This document shows positions 1 through 6,202 of a DNA stretch of 6,234 nt, piece after piece. The translations under genes were made by a program, and so were the position numbers. Under the pieces are notes generated by a model. That model was not told the DNA's origin. It made no database searches and was given only the letters and a program-made list of their open reading frames with translations. This stretch comes from Cryomorphaceae bacterium (GTDB taxonomy: Bacteria; Bacteroidota; Bacteroidia; Flavobacteriales_D; Crocinitomicaceae): NCBI GenBank assembly GCA_027485365.1, contig JAIXRD010000076.1, positions 1-6,234 on the forward strand. Direction: 5' to 3'. Every line of letters begins with the position of its first letter. The stretch's first letter is position 1.

Positions 1-294
1 GTTTAATATACCTTCCAAATATCTTTCAATGGTAAAATCCCCTTGATTTAGTTGAAGATACGTAAACGAGGCATTTCCAGATTTGATTTCCATCAACGCA
101 TCAAACGAAATATTGAAATGAACGCATAGTTTCCTGACCTCTTCGATGGTCATTAAAGTTTCTAAGCGTATTCTTCGATACACCGCATCCGTACTTAAGG
201 AGAGGACATCAGATACAACCAAACCGAGTGTCTCATCTTCTCGTAAGGAGTGTTTTATTACTTCAAATAACTTTGATTGAATTCCTGAATTCAC
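1..294 (-). CDS. Helix-turn-helix (XRE-like) transcriptional regulator, N-terminal part, cut by window edge
   Basis: An open frame of 98 codons runs off the left edge, so the C-terminus is missing. It starts at GTG (292-294). An in-frame TAA at 313-315 limits the 5' end, and no ATG lies between that stop and the GTG; the first in-frame ATG comes only at codon 48. Residues about 27-68 read as a helix-turn-helix of a kind common in Bacteroidota: a VVSDVLSLSTDAVYRRIR segment, then a TIEEV...LCVHFNISFDAL segment. The first would hold the recognition helix and the second the supporting helices seen in Cro/C1-type regulators. After residue 70 it moves into sequence I do not recognise. By analogy it would bind DNA in the cytoplasm; its target and any ligand are unknown. 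It lies 37 bases after murF-alr on the same strand with no promoter seen, so it may be cotranscribed. The HTH call is fairly secure, the exact family and start less so. Confidence 0.7.
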   Translation of the reverse strand, partial: MNSGIQSKLFEVIKHSLREDETLGLVVSDVLSLSTDAVYRRIRLETLMTIEEVRKLCVHFNISFDALMEIKSGNASFTYLQLNQGDFTIERYLEGILN

Positions 295-331
295 TTGATT
301 AAATACGCTTAATTACAGCGCGAAGTTAAAA

Positions 332-2596
332 CTATTCAGTGAAATATACGCGATGTACGCGTTCGGAAATACCCGTCATCACTTCATACGGAATGGTATG
401 CATGAGGTTCGATAAACGCTCTAAGGAAGTAATATCGTCAAAAACCACCACTTCATCCCCTTCCTTAACATCAGAAACTAGTGAAACATCAACCATCATC
501 ATATCCATACAAATCATTCCGACGGTAGGACACCATTGGCCCTGAATCATTACCCCACCTTGTCCATTACTTAATGCCCTTGAAAAACCATCTCCATATC
601 CCAAAGGAATGATTGCAATTTTCAAGTCTTGTTCTGCAACAAAACGCCGAGCATAACTTACACTTTCTCCTTTTTTAACCCATTTAACTTGCGACACCAC
701 ACTTTTCCAGGCCAGTACGGGATCTAATTGATCCTTTAAGTGGGAATTCGTTAAGCCATACATGCCTAAACCAAGCCGGACCATATTAAAATGAGCCTCA
801 GGGTAATTCACAATGCCTTCTGAATTTGCCATGTGGCATAAAAGTTCGTGTGAAATTTGCGACTTCACCATACTAATCACCGTTTGAAATCGGTCAATTT
901 GCGCAAGACTAAATGCCCTGTTTTCTGCTTCTTCGGATTCTACAAAATGTGAAAATACCCCTTTGATGTAAATTTCCGGTTGAGATTGGCATACTTCCAA
1001 TAAAGACTTTATTTCATTAGGTTCAAACCCAAGACGGCGCATCCCGGTATCTACTTCTACATGGATTGGATACCGATTTATATCTAATTCGATCAATACA
1101 CGAATGAAAAGGTCCAATTGATTAAAGGTAAAAATAGTTGGTTCTAATTGGTAGGCAATGCAATCCGAATAACTTTCAGGATCCGGGTTTAATACTAAAA
1201 TAGGCAGCTTAATTCCATGTTTTCTTAACGCAACGCCTTCTGAGGTAAAGGCGACACCAAAATAATCTACGCCCTGCACCTCTAAAAACTCGGCCAATCG
1301 TTTTAATCCAGAACCATAGGACTGTGCTTTAACCATAGCCAATAACTTTACGCCAGCATTTAAGCGATTCTTAAATGTAACGAGGTTGTTTCTCAAGGCC
1401 GATAAATTAATCTCTAAGGTGGTCTGATGTTGTTGCTCCCGCAAGCGTGCTGCAAATTTCTCCATGCCGGCTTTGCGCGTTCCTTTGAGCAGAACGATGG
1501 AACCATCTGGGACTGAAGCAGGTAAATTTTCCGGCAAGTCTATAAAAACAAAATCAGGATGATATGGCGCTATAAGTTCTTGAATTTGATTTTTTTTATC
1601 TAACGAATTTTCGTCTAAGCCCACATAAATACAATGCGGTCTACTTCGATCAAAAGAAGACAAATATTCTAATGAGAAACGAAAGGCGTCCAGATCCAAA
1701 TTATAGGTGTCATTTACAACAATGGTGTTGTTTTTTCCATTAAATGTTTCGAGCCGCAGGGCCAAACGACGAAAGGTTGAAACTTGTTCCGCAATGTAAT
1801 TAGACTGTAAGCCTAAATGTTTAGCAAAGCCAATTGCAATTGCTGCAGATTTAATAGCGACTTGATCTTTGAACACTACATGTTTTAACTCCGCTTTAGC
1901 AAATTCCTCGTCCAGAAGAAATATTCCTTTTTCACGCGTCGGATAATCCGCTCCACTAAATGCAAAGGGGGTTTGAGAAAGAAAGGTCTGGAGCTCATGG
2001 TTTATATCGGGGTCATTAAAAAACCCAGTGACAATTAAATGTGTTGGATTAATAATCCGGTAAAGCACTTCAAATTCTCCCGGGCTTGATACTCCTACTT
2101 CAATAATTCCAAGTGTGGCGTTGCTTGACAATGCCAAAAGGGATAAGGGTACACCAAGTTGAGAATTATAGCTTTTAGGACTGCGAACGACATGAAACAC
2201 GGATTTAATAATTTCATAAAGCCATTCCTTAACCGTTGTTTTCCCGTTCTTTCCTGCGATTGCCACAATGGGATAGGTGATTAAACTCCTATGCTTGCTC
2301 GCAATTAATTGAAGGGAATGAATCGGGTCCTCAACCAATAGATACAATGCATCCTCATGAACAACCGAAGGGGCTTGTGTGAGCAGAAACACGCGAATGT
2401 TTTGTTGGTAGGCCGCTTCTACAAAGTGTTCACCGGATCTAAAGCTCCCTTTAAGTGCAATAAAACATCCGTTTTTCGCTCCAAAAAGCGTACGTGAATC
2501 GATGCTAACAAAATCTATAGGCAACACGCCCTCACCAAGGACTTTTTGGGGTTGAATCCAATCAATAAAATCTGTTGTAAGGTAACCTAATTTCAA
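332..2596 (-). CDS. Bifunctional UDP-MurNAc-tripeptide:D-Ala-D-Ala ligase / alanine racemase (MurF-Alr fusion)
   Basis: A 754-residue fusion typical of Bacteroidota. The C-terminal half (about 391-754) is a PLP alanine racemase making D-alanine from L-alanine. Visible are the Schiff-base lysine K423 in MVKAQSYGSG, R521 in DTGMRRLGF, PLP-contacting R607 in MVRLGLGMYGL, catalytic Y648 in VSYARRF, and CMDM at 696-699. The N-terminal half (about 1-385) resembles MurF, which adds D-Ala-D-Ala to UDP-MurNAc-tripeptide using ATP. It keeps the P-loop GKNGKTT (115-121), SYNSQLGVPLSL (142-153), E166 in EVGVSSPGE, and NDTYNLDLDAF (295-305). The usual TNIGxAHxExF motif and following lysine-rich stretch are replaced by TGFFNDPDINHELQTF, and the total is shorter than the roughly 810-830 residues I recall for the family. 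The MurF half may therefore be weak or inactive. The start is TTG (2594-2596), overlapping the tk stop as TTGA; no in-frame ATG lies nearby, so translation is probably coupled to tk. Alr is very secure; MurF activity is uncertain. Confidence 0.93.
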   Translation of the reverse strand: MKLGYLTTDFIDWIQPQKVLGEGVLPIDFVSIDSRTLFGAKNGCFIALKGSFRSGEHFVEAAYQQNIRVFLLTQAPSVVHEDALYLLVEDPIHSLQLIASKHRSLITYPIVAIAGKNGKTTVKEWLYEIIKSVFHVVRSPKSYNSQLGVPLSLLALSSNATLGIIEVGVSSPGEFEVLYRIINPTHLIVTGFFNDPDINHELQTFLSQTPFAFSGADYPTREKGIFLLDEEFAKAELKHVVFKDQVAIKSAAIAIGFAKHLGLQSNYIAEQVSTFRRLALRLETFNGKNNTIVVNDTYNLDLDAFRFSLEYLSSFDRSRPHCIYVGLDENSLDKKNQIQELIAPYHPDFVFIDLPENLPASVPDGSIVLLKGTRKAGMEKFAARLREQQHQTTLEINLSALRNNLVTFKNRLNAGVKLLAMVKAQSYGSGLKRLAEFLEVQGVDYFGVAFTSEGVALRKHGIKLPILVLNPDPESYSDCIAYQLEPTIFTFNQLDLFIRVLIELDINRYPIHVEVDTGMRRLGFEPNEIKSLLEVCQSQPEIYIKGVFSHFVESEEAENRAFSLAQIDRFQTVISMVKSQISHELLCHMANSEGIVNYPEAHFNMVRLGLGMYGLTNSHLKDQLDPVLAWKSVVSQVKWVKKGESVSYARRFVAEQDLKIAIIPLGYGDGFSRALSNGQGGVMIQGQWCPTVGMICMDMMMVDVSLVSDVKEGDEVVVFDDITSLERLSNLMHTIPYEVMTGISERVHRVYFTE

Positions 2597-3168
2597 TGCC
2601 CAGCAAGGTTAAAACACGAACGGCACAATGGTTTATAACGTTCCACTGCCCCAACCAATACTTGTCCGGATTCATCGGAAAATCGATAAGAAAACTGTGC
2701 TAAGTTTCCACAAGAAACACAGATTGCGTGAACCTTAGTTACATATTCGGCAATGGCAAGCAAAGACGGCATGGGACCGAAGGGATTACCCAAATAATCC
2801 ATGTCCAATCCTGCACAGATTACCCGAATCCCACGATTTGCTAAAATGGAACACACGTCAACAATTCCATCGTCAAAAAACTGTGCCTCGTCAATTGCTA
2901 CGATGCGTTCATCAGTCACAATATTCAAAATATCAGAAGCATTAGATACCAAAACCGCTGGTGCAGCAGTTCCCTGGTGGCTTACTACATCATCCTCGCT
3001 ATATCGGTTATCAATTTCAGGCTTGAACAAAATCATTTTTTGATTCGCAAATTGGGTTCTTTTCACACGTCGAATTAGCTCCTCTGTTTTTCCAGAAAAC
3101 ATTGAACCACAAATCACTTCAACCCACCCATTTATTTTACTTTCTGTTGGAAATTGCTCTAGAAACAT
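2593..3168 (-). CDS. tdk: Thymidine kinase (type II, zinc-containing)
   Basis: This 191-residue cytosolic enzyme phosphorylates thymidine to dTMP with ATP in pyrimidine salvage. Features in order are the P-loop GSMFSGKT (21-28), the Walker B/catalytic segment AIDEAQFF (91-98) with E94 as the likely general base, the segment CAGLDMDYLGNPFGPMP (118-134), and two CxxC pairs, C150/C153 and C182/C185, that form the structural zinc site. The lasso-type thymidine-binding segment includes VGAVERYKPLC (172-182). Length and motif order match the bacterial TK1-like family without gaps. The ATG at 3166-3168 is the first in-frame start after the intergenic region. The 12 residues before the conserved core are reasonable for the family. 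The gene is first in the leftward operon, and its TGA overlaps the TTG of murF-alr. A TAAATTTG promoter-like motif sits 17 bases upstream of the ATG. Pairing of tk with murF-alr recurs in Bacteroidota, from memory. Confidence 0.96.
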   Translation of the reverse strand: MFLEQFPTESKINGWVEVICGSMFSGKTEELIRRVKRTQFANQKMILFKPEIDNRYSEDDVVSHQGTAAPAVLVSNASDILNIVTDERIVAIDEAQFFDDGIVDVCSILANRGIRVICAGLDMDYLGNPFGPMPSLLAIAEYVTKVHAICVSCGNLAQFSYRFSDESGQVLVGAVERYKPLCRSCFNLAGH

Positions 3169-3185
3169 ATGTTTGTTGTTTTGAA

Positions 3186-3193
3186 CAAATTTA
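3186..3193 (-). promoter_or_regulatory. Candidate Bacteroidota -7 element for tk/murF-alr
   Basis: On the minus strand the sequence reads TAAATTTG, matching the Bacteroidota -7 consensus TAnnTTTG. It ends 17 bases before the tk ATG, which would give a short leader of about 10-13 bases. A matching TTTG -33 element at the usual spacing of about 19-20 bases is not evident, so the call rests on the -7 motif, its position and its mirror copy on the other side. Confidence 0.4.
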
Positions 3194-3240
3194 ATTGAAT
3201 TAAAACTTAGTTTGACCTTAAATGCAATGACTTAAGCAAG

Positions 3241-3248
3241 TAAATTTG
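3241..3248 (+). promoter_or_regulatory. Candidate Bacteroidota -7 element for the 240-residue gene and M28 peptidase
   Basis: TAAATTTG matches TAnnTTTG and ends 29 bases before the ATG at 3278, giving a likely leader of about 22-26 bases. A TTTG occurs at 3211-3214, but its spacing of 26 bases is longer than the usual 19-20 for a -33 element. The TTGACC at 3212-3217 is likewise poorly spaced. Support is therefore moderate and comes mainly from the mirror copy upstream of tk. Confidence 0.4.
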
Positions 3249-3277
3249 TTCACACACTTAAATAAATTGTTAATAAT

Positions 3278-4000
3278 ATGGAATCATTAAGCAAGAGATT
3301 ACTCGATGAAATTAAAGGGTTCACCACGGGTTCAGGAGATGCAAAAACATTAGATAAGGCAATCGCTACGGCACATGAGCTGCTTGAAAAACTGTATATT
3401 CTTCGGTATAAATCGTATGAGGCAGGTATATTCAAAGAAACACCAAATGAAATTCCAGAATTTGATTTAGCCGGGGTTAGCGCAGAAGAAGAACAAATAG
3501 AACAAATCGCACATGCCGTTCCAGCACCATCGGAACAACTGTTTGATTTGACGAGCCATGAAGATGCGGATGACCAAATTAGTACGCATCAAGATGAGCC
3601 CGAATTACTAGCTCTTAATAATATTGTACCTACGGTTGACGAAGAACTGCCTATTGCCATAGAACCTGTTATTCAAGCTGAGATTCCACTGGAGCCCATT
3701 GTTGTTTCAACACCATTGTCTTTGGACGCACTTATTTCAAAATCACACGGTAAACATGAGAAAATCGATAAGTTCAATGGCAATTATTCATTAAAAGAAA
3801 AAATCACATTTATTAATGAATTGTTTAACGGTTCAAGTGAATCGTTTGCTTCGGCAGTAAAACAAATCGACTCCCACGCAAGCATGGATACGCTAATGCC
3901 AACCTTAAATTACCTTTCCGCTACGCATACTTGGACTAACGCAAATCAAGAGGCGCTGGGCAAGTTTATTGAGAAAGTTGTAGCGAAATATGCATCATAA
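3278..4000 (+). CDS. Acidic protein of unknown function, Bacteroidota type
   Basis: A 240-residue protein with no signal peptide or membrane segment, so probably cytoplasmic. Three regions are visible. Residues 1-55 are likely helical (KRLLDEIKGF..., AIATAHELLEKLYILRYKSYE). Residues 56-165 form a low-complexity acidic linker rich in E, D, P and I, with phrases such as VSAEEEQIEQ and IEPVIQAEIPLEPIV. Residues 167-240 are a second helical domain beginning NGNYSLKEKITFINELFNGS and ending EALGKFIEKVVAKYA. The C-terminal pattern resembles, from memory, a hypothetical protein family widespread in Bacteroidota that contains a 'LNDRIAFVKHLFNGS'-like motif; its function is not known to me. The ATG at 3278 follows the candidate promoter. 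Its 3' end overlaps the M28 peptidase gene by 11 bases, so the two are very likely cotranscribed and perhaps translationally coupled. I assign no function; the two domains joined by a flexible acidic arm suggest a protein-protein adaptor, which is inference only. Confidence 0.88.
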   Translation: MESLSKRLLDEIKGFTTGSGDAKTLDKAIATAHELLEKLYILRYKSYEAGIFKETPNEIPEFDLAGVSAEEEQIEQIAHAVPAPSEQLFDLTSHEDADDQISTHQDEPELLALNNIVPTVDEELPIAIEPVIQAEIPLEPIVVSTPLSLDALISKSHGKHEKIDKFNGNYSLKEKITFINELFNGSSESFASAVKQIDSHASMDTLMPTLNYLSATHTWTNANQEALGKFIEKVVAKYAS

Positions 4001-5255
4001 GCAGTTATTACTTTTATTAAGTCTCCTGACCACCTTATTGAATTCGGCGCAAAGTCCATTAACTGCATACGCTAAAAAAATCACAACGGTACTTTGTGCT
4101 CCCGAAATGGAAGGGAGAGGATATGTTAATGACGGATGTAAAAAAGCCGGGATCTATTTAACAAGTGAATTCGAACGAATAGGCTTAGTGCCATTAAATG
4201 GGTATTCGAATCAATCGTTTTATCTCAATGTAAATACCTTTCCGGGTAAATGTAAGGTTCGGGTTAATGGACAAAAACAAGAGCCTGGGGTAGATTACCT
4301 GATACATCCAAGCAGCAGTGCTTACCATGGCAAATTAAAGTTAATTCAATTAAGTGCCGCTGAGATCATCAAATTCCCATTTGGGAAAAACCTGGAGGAC
4401 CATGCCGCAATTACTTTTATTCCCCAGAAAGGAATGGCTAAAGATACACTTAAGATGGTCAAAACCAAATTAGAGAAACTTGCACGAATTAATGCACCTG
4501 TTGTAGAATATACGAACGAAAAATTAACCTGGAGTGTATCATCCGAAGCCTTTAAGTTTCCCTACATACAGTTAGTTGATTCATCAATAAGCGTGGCGCC
4601 AAAACAAATTAAGACCCAAGTTGATGCGCAACTCAAGCAAGATGTTGAAGTACAGAATATCCTTGGATATGTACCTTCAAAAAATCCAAGCGATAGTTTT
4701 ATTATTGTATCAGCACATTATGATCACTTGGGGCGAATGGGGAAACAAACTTATTTTCCTGGAGCCAATGATAATGCAAGTGGCGTAGCCATGATGCTTA
4801 GCATCGCCAAAGAAATTCAAGGTCAACCGCTACCAAATCACAACGTGTTGTTTATCGCCTTTGCAGGGGAAGAAATTGGGCTAGAGGGCTCGAGTTTTTT
4901 TGTAAATCAGCACATCTTGGGGGGAGATCAAATAAGCTTGGTCTTGAATTTAGACATCATGGGTAGTGGTGAAGAAGGTATAACGGTTGTTAACGGCACC
5001 GTTTACCCACAACTATTTCAACGCTTAGTAAGTTTAAATGAATCTACACAATCCGTTAATCGGATCAAACCAAGAGGTAAAGCGGCAAATTCCGATCATT
5101 ATCCGTTTTCGGAAGCAGGAATTCCAGCGATTTTTATTTATACGATGGGTCCTAATAAAAATTACCACGACATTCACGATAAAGCTGAGGCCTTGTCCTT
5201 TGACCGCTTTGATCAGCTGCATTATTTGTTATTGCGGTTTTTGCAGTCGTTTTAA
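3990..5255 (+). CDS. Secreted M28-family zinc aminopeptidase
   Basis: A 421-residue exported metallopeptidase. Residues 1-20 are a signal peptide: HHK at the front, a leucine-rich core (LLLLLSLLTTLLNS), and likely cleavage after A20; no lipobox cysteine follows, so it is probably periplasmic or secreted rather than a lipoprotein. The CAPEMEGRGY segment (36-45) is the conserved N-terminal mark of this M28 subgroup. The middle, about 75-215, is the variable insert domain. The catalytic domain (about 222-421) holds all expected residues: H243 and D245 in SAHYDHLG, bridging D261 in GANDNASG, catalytic E294 and zinc ligand E295 in AFAGEEIGLEGS, D322 in NLDIMG, and zinc ligand H393 in YHDIHD. It should bind two zinc ions and release N-terminal residues from peptides; exact specificity is not readable. 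Its ATG (3990-3992) lies inside the end of the preceding gene. Its 3' end overlaps the convergent membrane gene by 27 bases. Confidence 0.94.
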   Translation: MHHKQLLLLLSLLTTLLNSAQSPLTAYAKKITTVLCAPEMEGRGYVNDGCKKAGIYLTSEFERIGLVPLNGYSNQSFYLNVNTFPGKCKVRVNGQKQEPGVDYLIHPSSSAYHGKLKLIQLSAAEIIKFPFGKNLEDHAAITFIPQKGMAKDTLKMVKTKLEKLARINAPVVEYTNEKLTWSVSSEAFKFPYIQLVDSSISVAPKQIKTQVDAQLKQDVEVQNILGYVPSKNPSDSFIIVSAHYDHLGRMGKQTYFPGANDNASGVAMMLSIAKEIQGQPLPNHNVLFIAFAGEEIGLEGSSFFVNQHILGGDQISLVLNLDIMGSGEEGITVVNGTVYPQLFQRLVSLNESTQSVNRIKPRGKAANSDHYPFSEAGIPAIFIYTMGPNKNYHDIHDKAEALSFDRFDQLHYLLLRFLQSF

Positions 5256-5576
5256 GTACTTGCTTTGTTCGATTACTTGAATAAGCAGTGTTCCAAAAAA
5301 AATGATAAGCGTCCAAAGCACGGGCATTAAAGACCAGTGGTTAGCCATGAAAACAAAGAGAAAGGTTAAAAAGGTGAACACTTGCAGGGTAATCAACGAT
5401 AATGCGGGAATAATTAATTCCAGCTTTTGTTGCTTGTAAACCGGCATAAACGTTACGGCATAAAGTGTTTGCAGAAATAAACTTATACTCAAAACGTAAA
5501 CAGGATAAGAAACTCCAATCAACATCAATAAACACGATCCACAAAGCGCCCAAGCATAACCAGCAATAAAATACAT
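5229..5576 (-). CDS. Four-helix membrane protein, possible ATP-synthase accessory (AtpI-like position)
   Basis: A 115-residue hydrophobic protein with four likely membrane segments at about 3-21, 25-45, 53-77 and 82-103. It has a short basic loop (YKQQK, 47-51) and a basic C-terminal tail (KYLKRLQK, 106-113). The positive charges suggest that the loop between helices 2 and 3 and the tail face the cytoplasm. I cannot recognise the family by sequence. Position is the main clue: it starts 1 base after the atpZ-like stop (TAA, C, ATG). In many Bacteroidota a small four-helix protein sits at this place, between atpZ and atpB, and plays an AtpI-like role. Here no atpB follows; instead the gene converges on the M28 peptidase and overlaps its last 27 bases. 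The hydrophobic pattern, tight spacing and long open frame make it a real gene, but its function is inferred. Confidence 0.8.
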   Translation of the reverse strand: MYFIAGYAWALCGSCLLMLIGVSYPVYVLSISLFLQTLYAVTFMPVYKQQKLELIIPALSLITLQVFTFLTFLFVFMANHWSLMPVLWTLIIFFGTLLIQVIEQSKYLKRLQKPQ

Positions 5577-5577
5577 G

Positions 5578-5799
5578 TTATGAATTTAATCGATTCAACG
5601 CGCGTATGATATAAACCATGGATCCAATTACACCGAGCAATAAGCCACTAATTAGCAAATATGGGGTACGAAAGCCAAAATATACATCGCCTCTGTATCC
5701 AAGATATCCAAAAATAGCCATGAAGGCAATCATTTGAAAGCCTAAAGATGAGTATTGCATGAATTTACGTTGCGAATTCGCTGGGTCGGGTTTAGTCAT
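5578..5799 (-). CDS. AtpZ/AtpI-family protein, putative F-type ATP synthase accessory
   Basis: A 73-residue protein with a short hydrophilic N-terminus (1-13), helix 1 at about 17-34 (SLGFQMIAFMAIFGYLGY), a short loop with R36, D38 and R44, helix 2 at about 46-66 (PYLLISGLLLGVIGSMVYI) and a basic end (RALNRLNS). The layout YSSLGFQM-GYLGY-x-GD-FG-PYLL-GLLLGVIGS matches the AtpZ/AtpI family of inner-membrane proteins encoded beside F-type ATP synthases; members are proposed to aid c-ring assembly or divalent cation transport. Length is normal for the Bacteroidota form. The ATG at 5797-5799 lies inside the bactofilin 3' end (8-base overlap), and the stop is 1 base from the next ATG, so the three genes form one transcription unit and may be translationally coupled. 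The role in ATP synthesis is known for relatives and inferred here, since no ATP synthase subunit lies in the window. Confidence 0.85.
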   Translation of the reverse strand: MTKPDPANSQRKFMQYSSLGFQMIAFMAIFGYLGYRGDVYFGFRTPYLLISGLLLGVIGSMVYIIRALNRLNS

Positions 5800-6202
5800 C
5801 TAATTTGACATCCGCGGTAAAGGTAGTGTGCGAAGAAGGGGATTTCATAACACAAGAGCCTTCAAAAATTGCACCTTCCTGAATAATCAATTTAGTAGTT
5901 TGAATATCTCCTTTAATGCGTGCAGTTTCATTCAATGTTAAAAGTCCTTCAACTGTAATTTCTCCATCAACGCTGCCATTAATTTCTGCATTAACACAAA
6001 CTAAATTGCCTCGTAATTTACCTGTCGAGCCGATAAGCACCTTACCTGAGCAAGACAAATTACCATGCATTTCTCCTTCCAACACGAAATTTGAATCGGA
6101 AACGACATCGCCAGTTAATTCCGTACCAACAACAATTCTGCTAGTTTCTGTGCTCTCCTCGTATTGTGAGGTGCTATTAAAAAAGTCTTTTCTTTTTAAC
6201 AT
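5792..6202 (-). CDS. Bactofilin (polymer-forming cytoskeletal protein)
   Basis: A 136-residue bactofilin, which polymerises without nucleotide into filaments, often at the inner face of the membrane, and shapes the cell by placing wall enzymes. Residues 1-20 are a polar, unstructured N-terminus beginning MLKRKDFF. Residues about 22-118 are the beta-helix core, with regular glycine-marked turns: VVGTELTGDV, VLEGEMHGNL, VLIGSTGKLRGNL, AEINGSVDGEI, ARIKGDI and QEGAIFEGSC. Residues 119-136 form a polar tail. No membrane segment is present; membrane contact in bactofilins is often through the short N-terminal tail. Length is within the usual range. The ATG at 6200-6202 is preceded by a TGA in another frame at 6207-6209. 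It heads a tightly packed unit with atpZ and the four-helix gene, an arrangement recalled from other Bacteroidota. No promoter can be judged because only 32 bases lie upstream. Confidence 0.93.
   Translation of the reverse strand: MLKRKDFFNSTSQYEESTETSRIVVGTELTGDVVSDSNFVLEGEMHGNLSCSGKVLIGSTGKLRGNLVCVNAEINGSVDGEITVEGLLTLNETARIKGDIQTTKLIIQEGAIFEGSCVMKSPSSHTTFTADVKLDD

Larger units (their letters stand above)
3182..3252. repeat. 16-base inverted repeat spanning the divergent promoter region
   Basis: The left arm at 3182-3197 reads TGAACAAATTTAATTG. The right arm at 3237-3252 reads CAAGTAAATTTGTTCA. The reverse complement of the left arm differs from the right arm at one base, and the 12 bases TAAATTTGTTCA match exactly. 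The arms are separated by 39 bases. Each arm carries TAAATTTG directed outward, toward tk on the left and the 240-residue gene on the right. The repeat may be just a pair of similar promoters, or also a binding site for a shared regulator. Confidence 0.75.

Noticed and set aside
295..331. Possible terminator hairpin CGCT-gtaatta-AGCG followed by TATTT on the minus strand after murF-alr
   Set aside because: The stem has only four pairs and the T-run is broken, so it is too weak to call a terminator.
339..545. Plus-strand open frame of 68 codons inside murF-alr
   Set aside because: It is antisense to the conserved Alr coding region and its serine/threonine-rich product resembles no protein; a shadow frame.
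2801..3043. Plus-strand open frame of 80 codons inside tk
   Set aside because: It lies wholly opposite conserved thymidine kinase motifs, with no independent signal.
3250..3435. Minus-strand open frame of 61 codons over the start of the 240-residue gene
   Set aside because: It is antisense to a well-supported gene and its serine-rich product is typical of a shadow frame.
5034..5280. Open frames on both strands over the 3' part of the M28 gene
   Set aside because: They overlap the conserved metal-binding C-terminus of the peptidase in other frames and have no family-like features.
5341..5553. Minus-strand open frame of 70 codons inside the four-helix membrane gene
   Set aside because: It is in a different frame of the same strand; the longer frame has the coherent membrane-helix pattern and tight spacing to atpZ.
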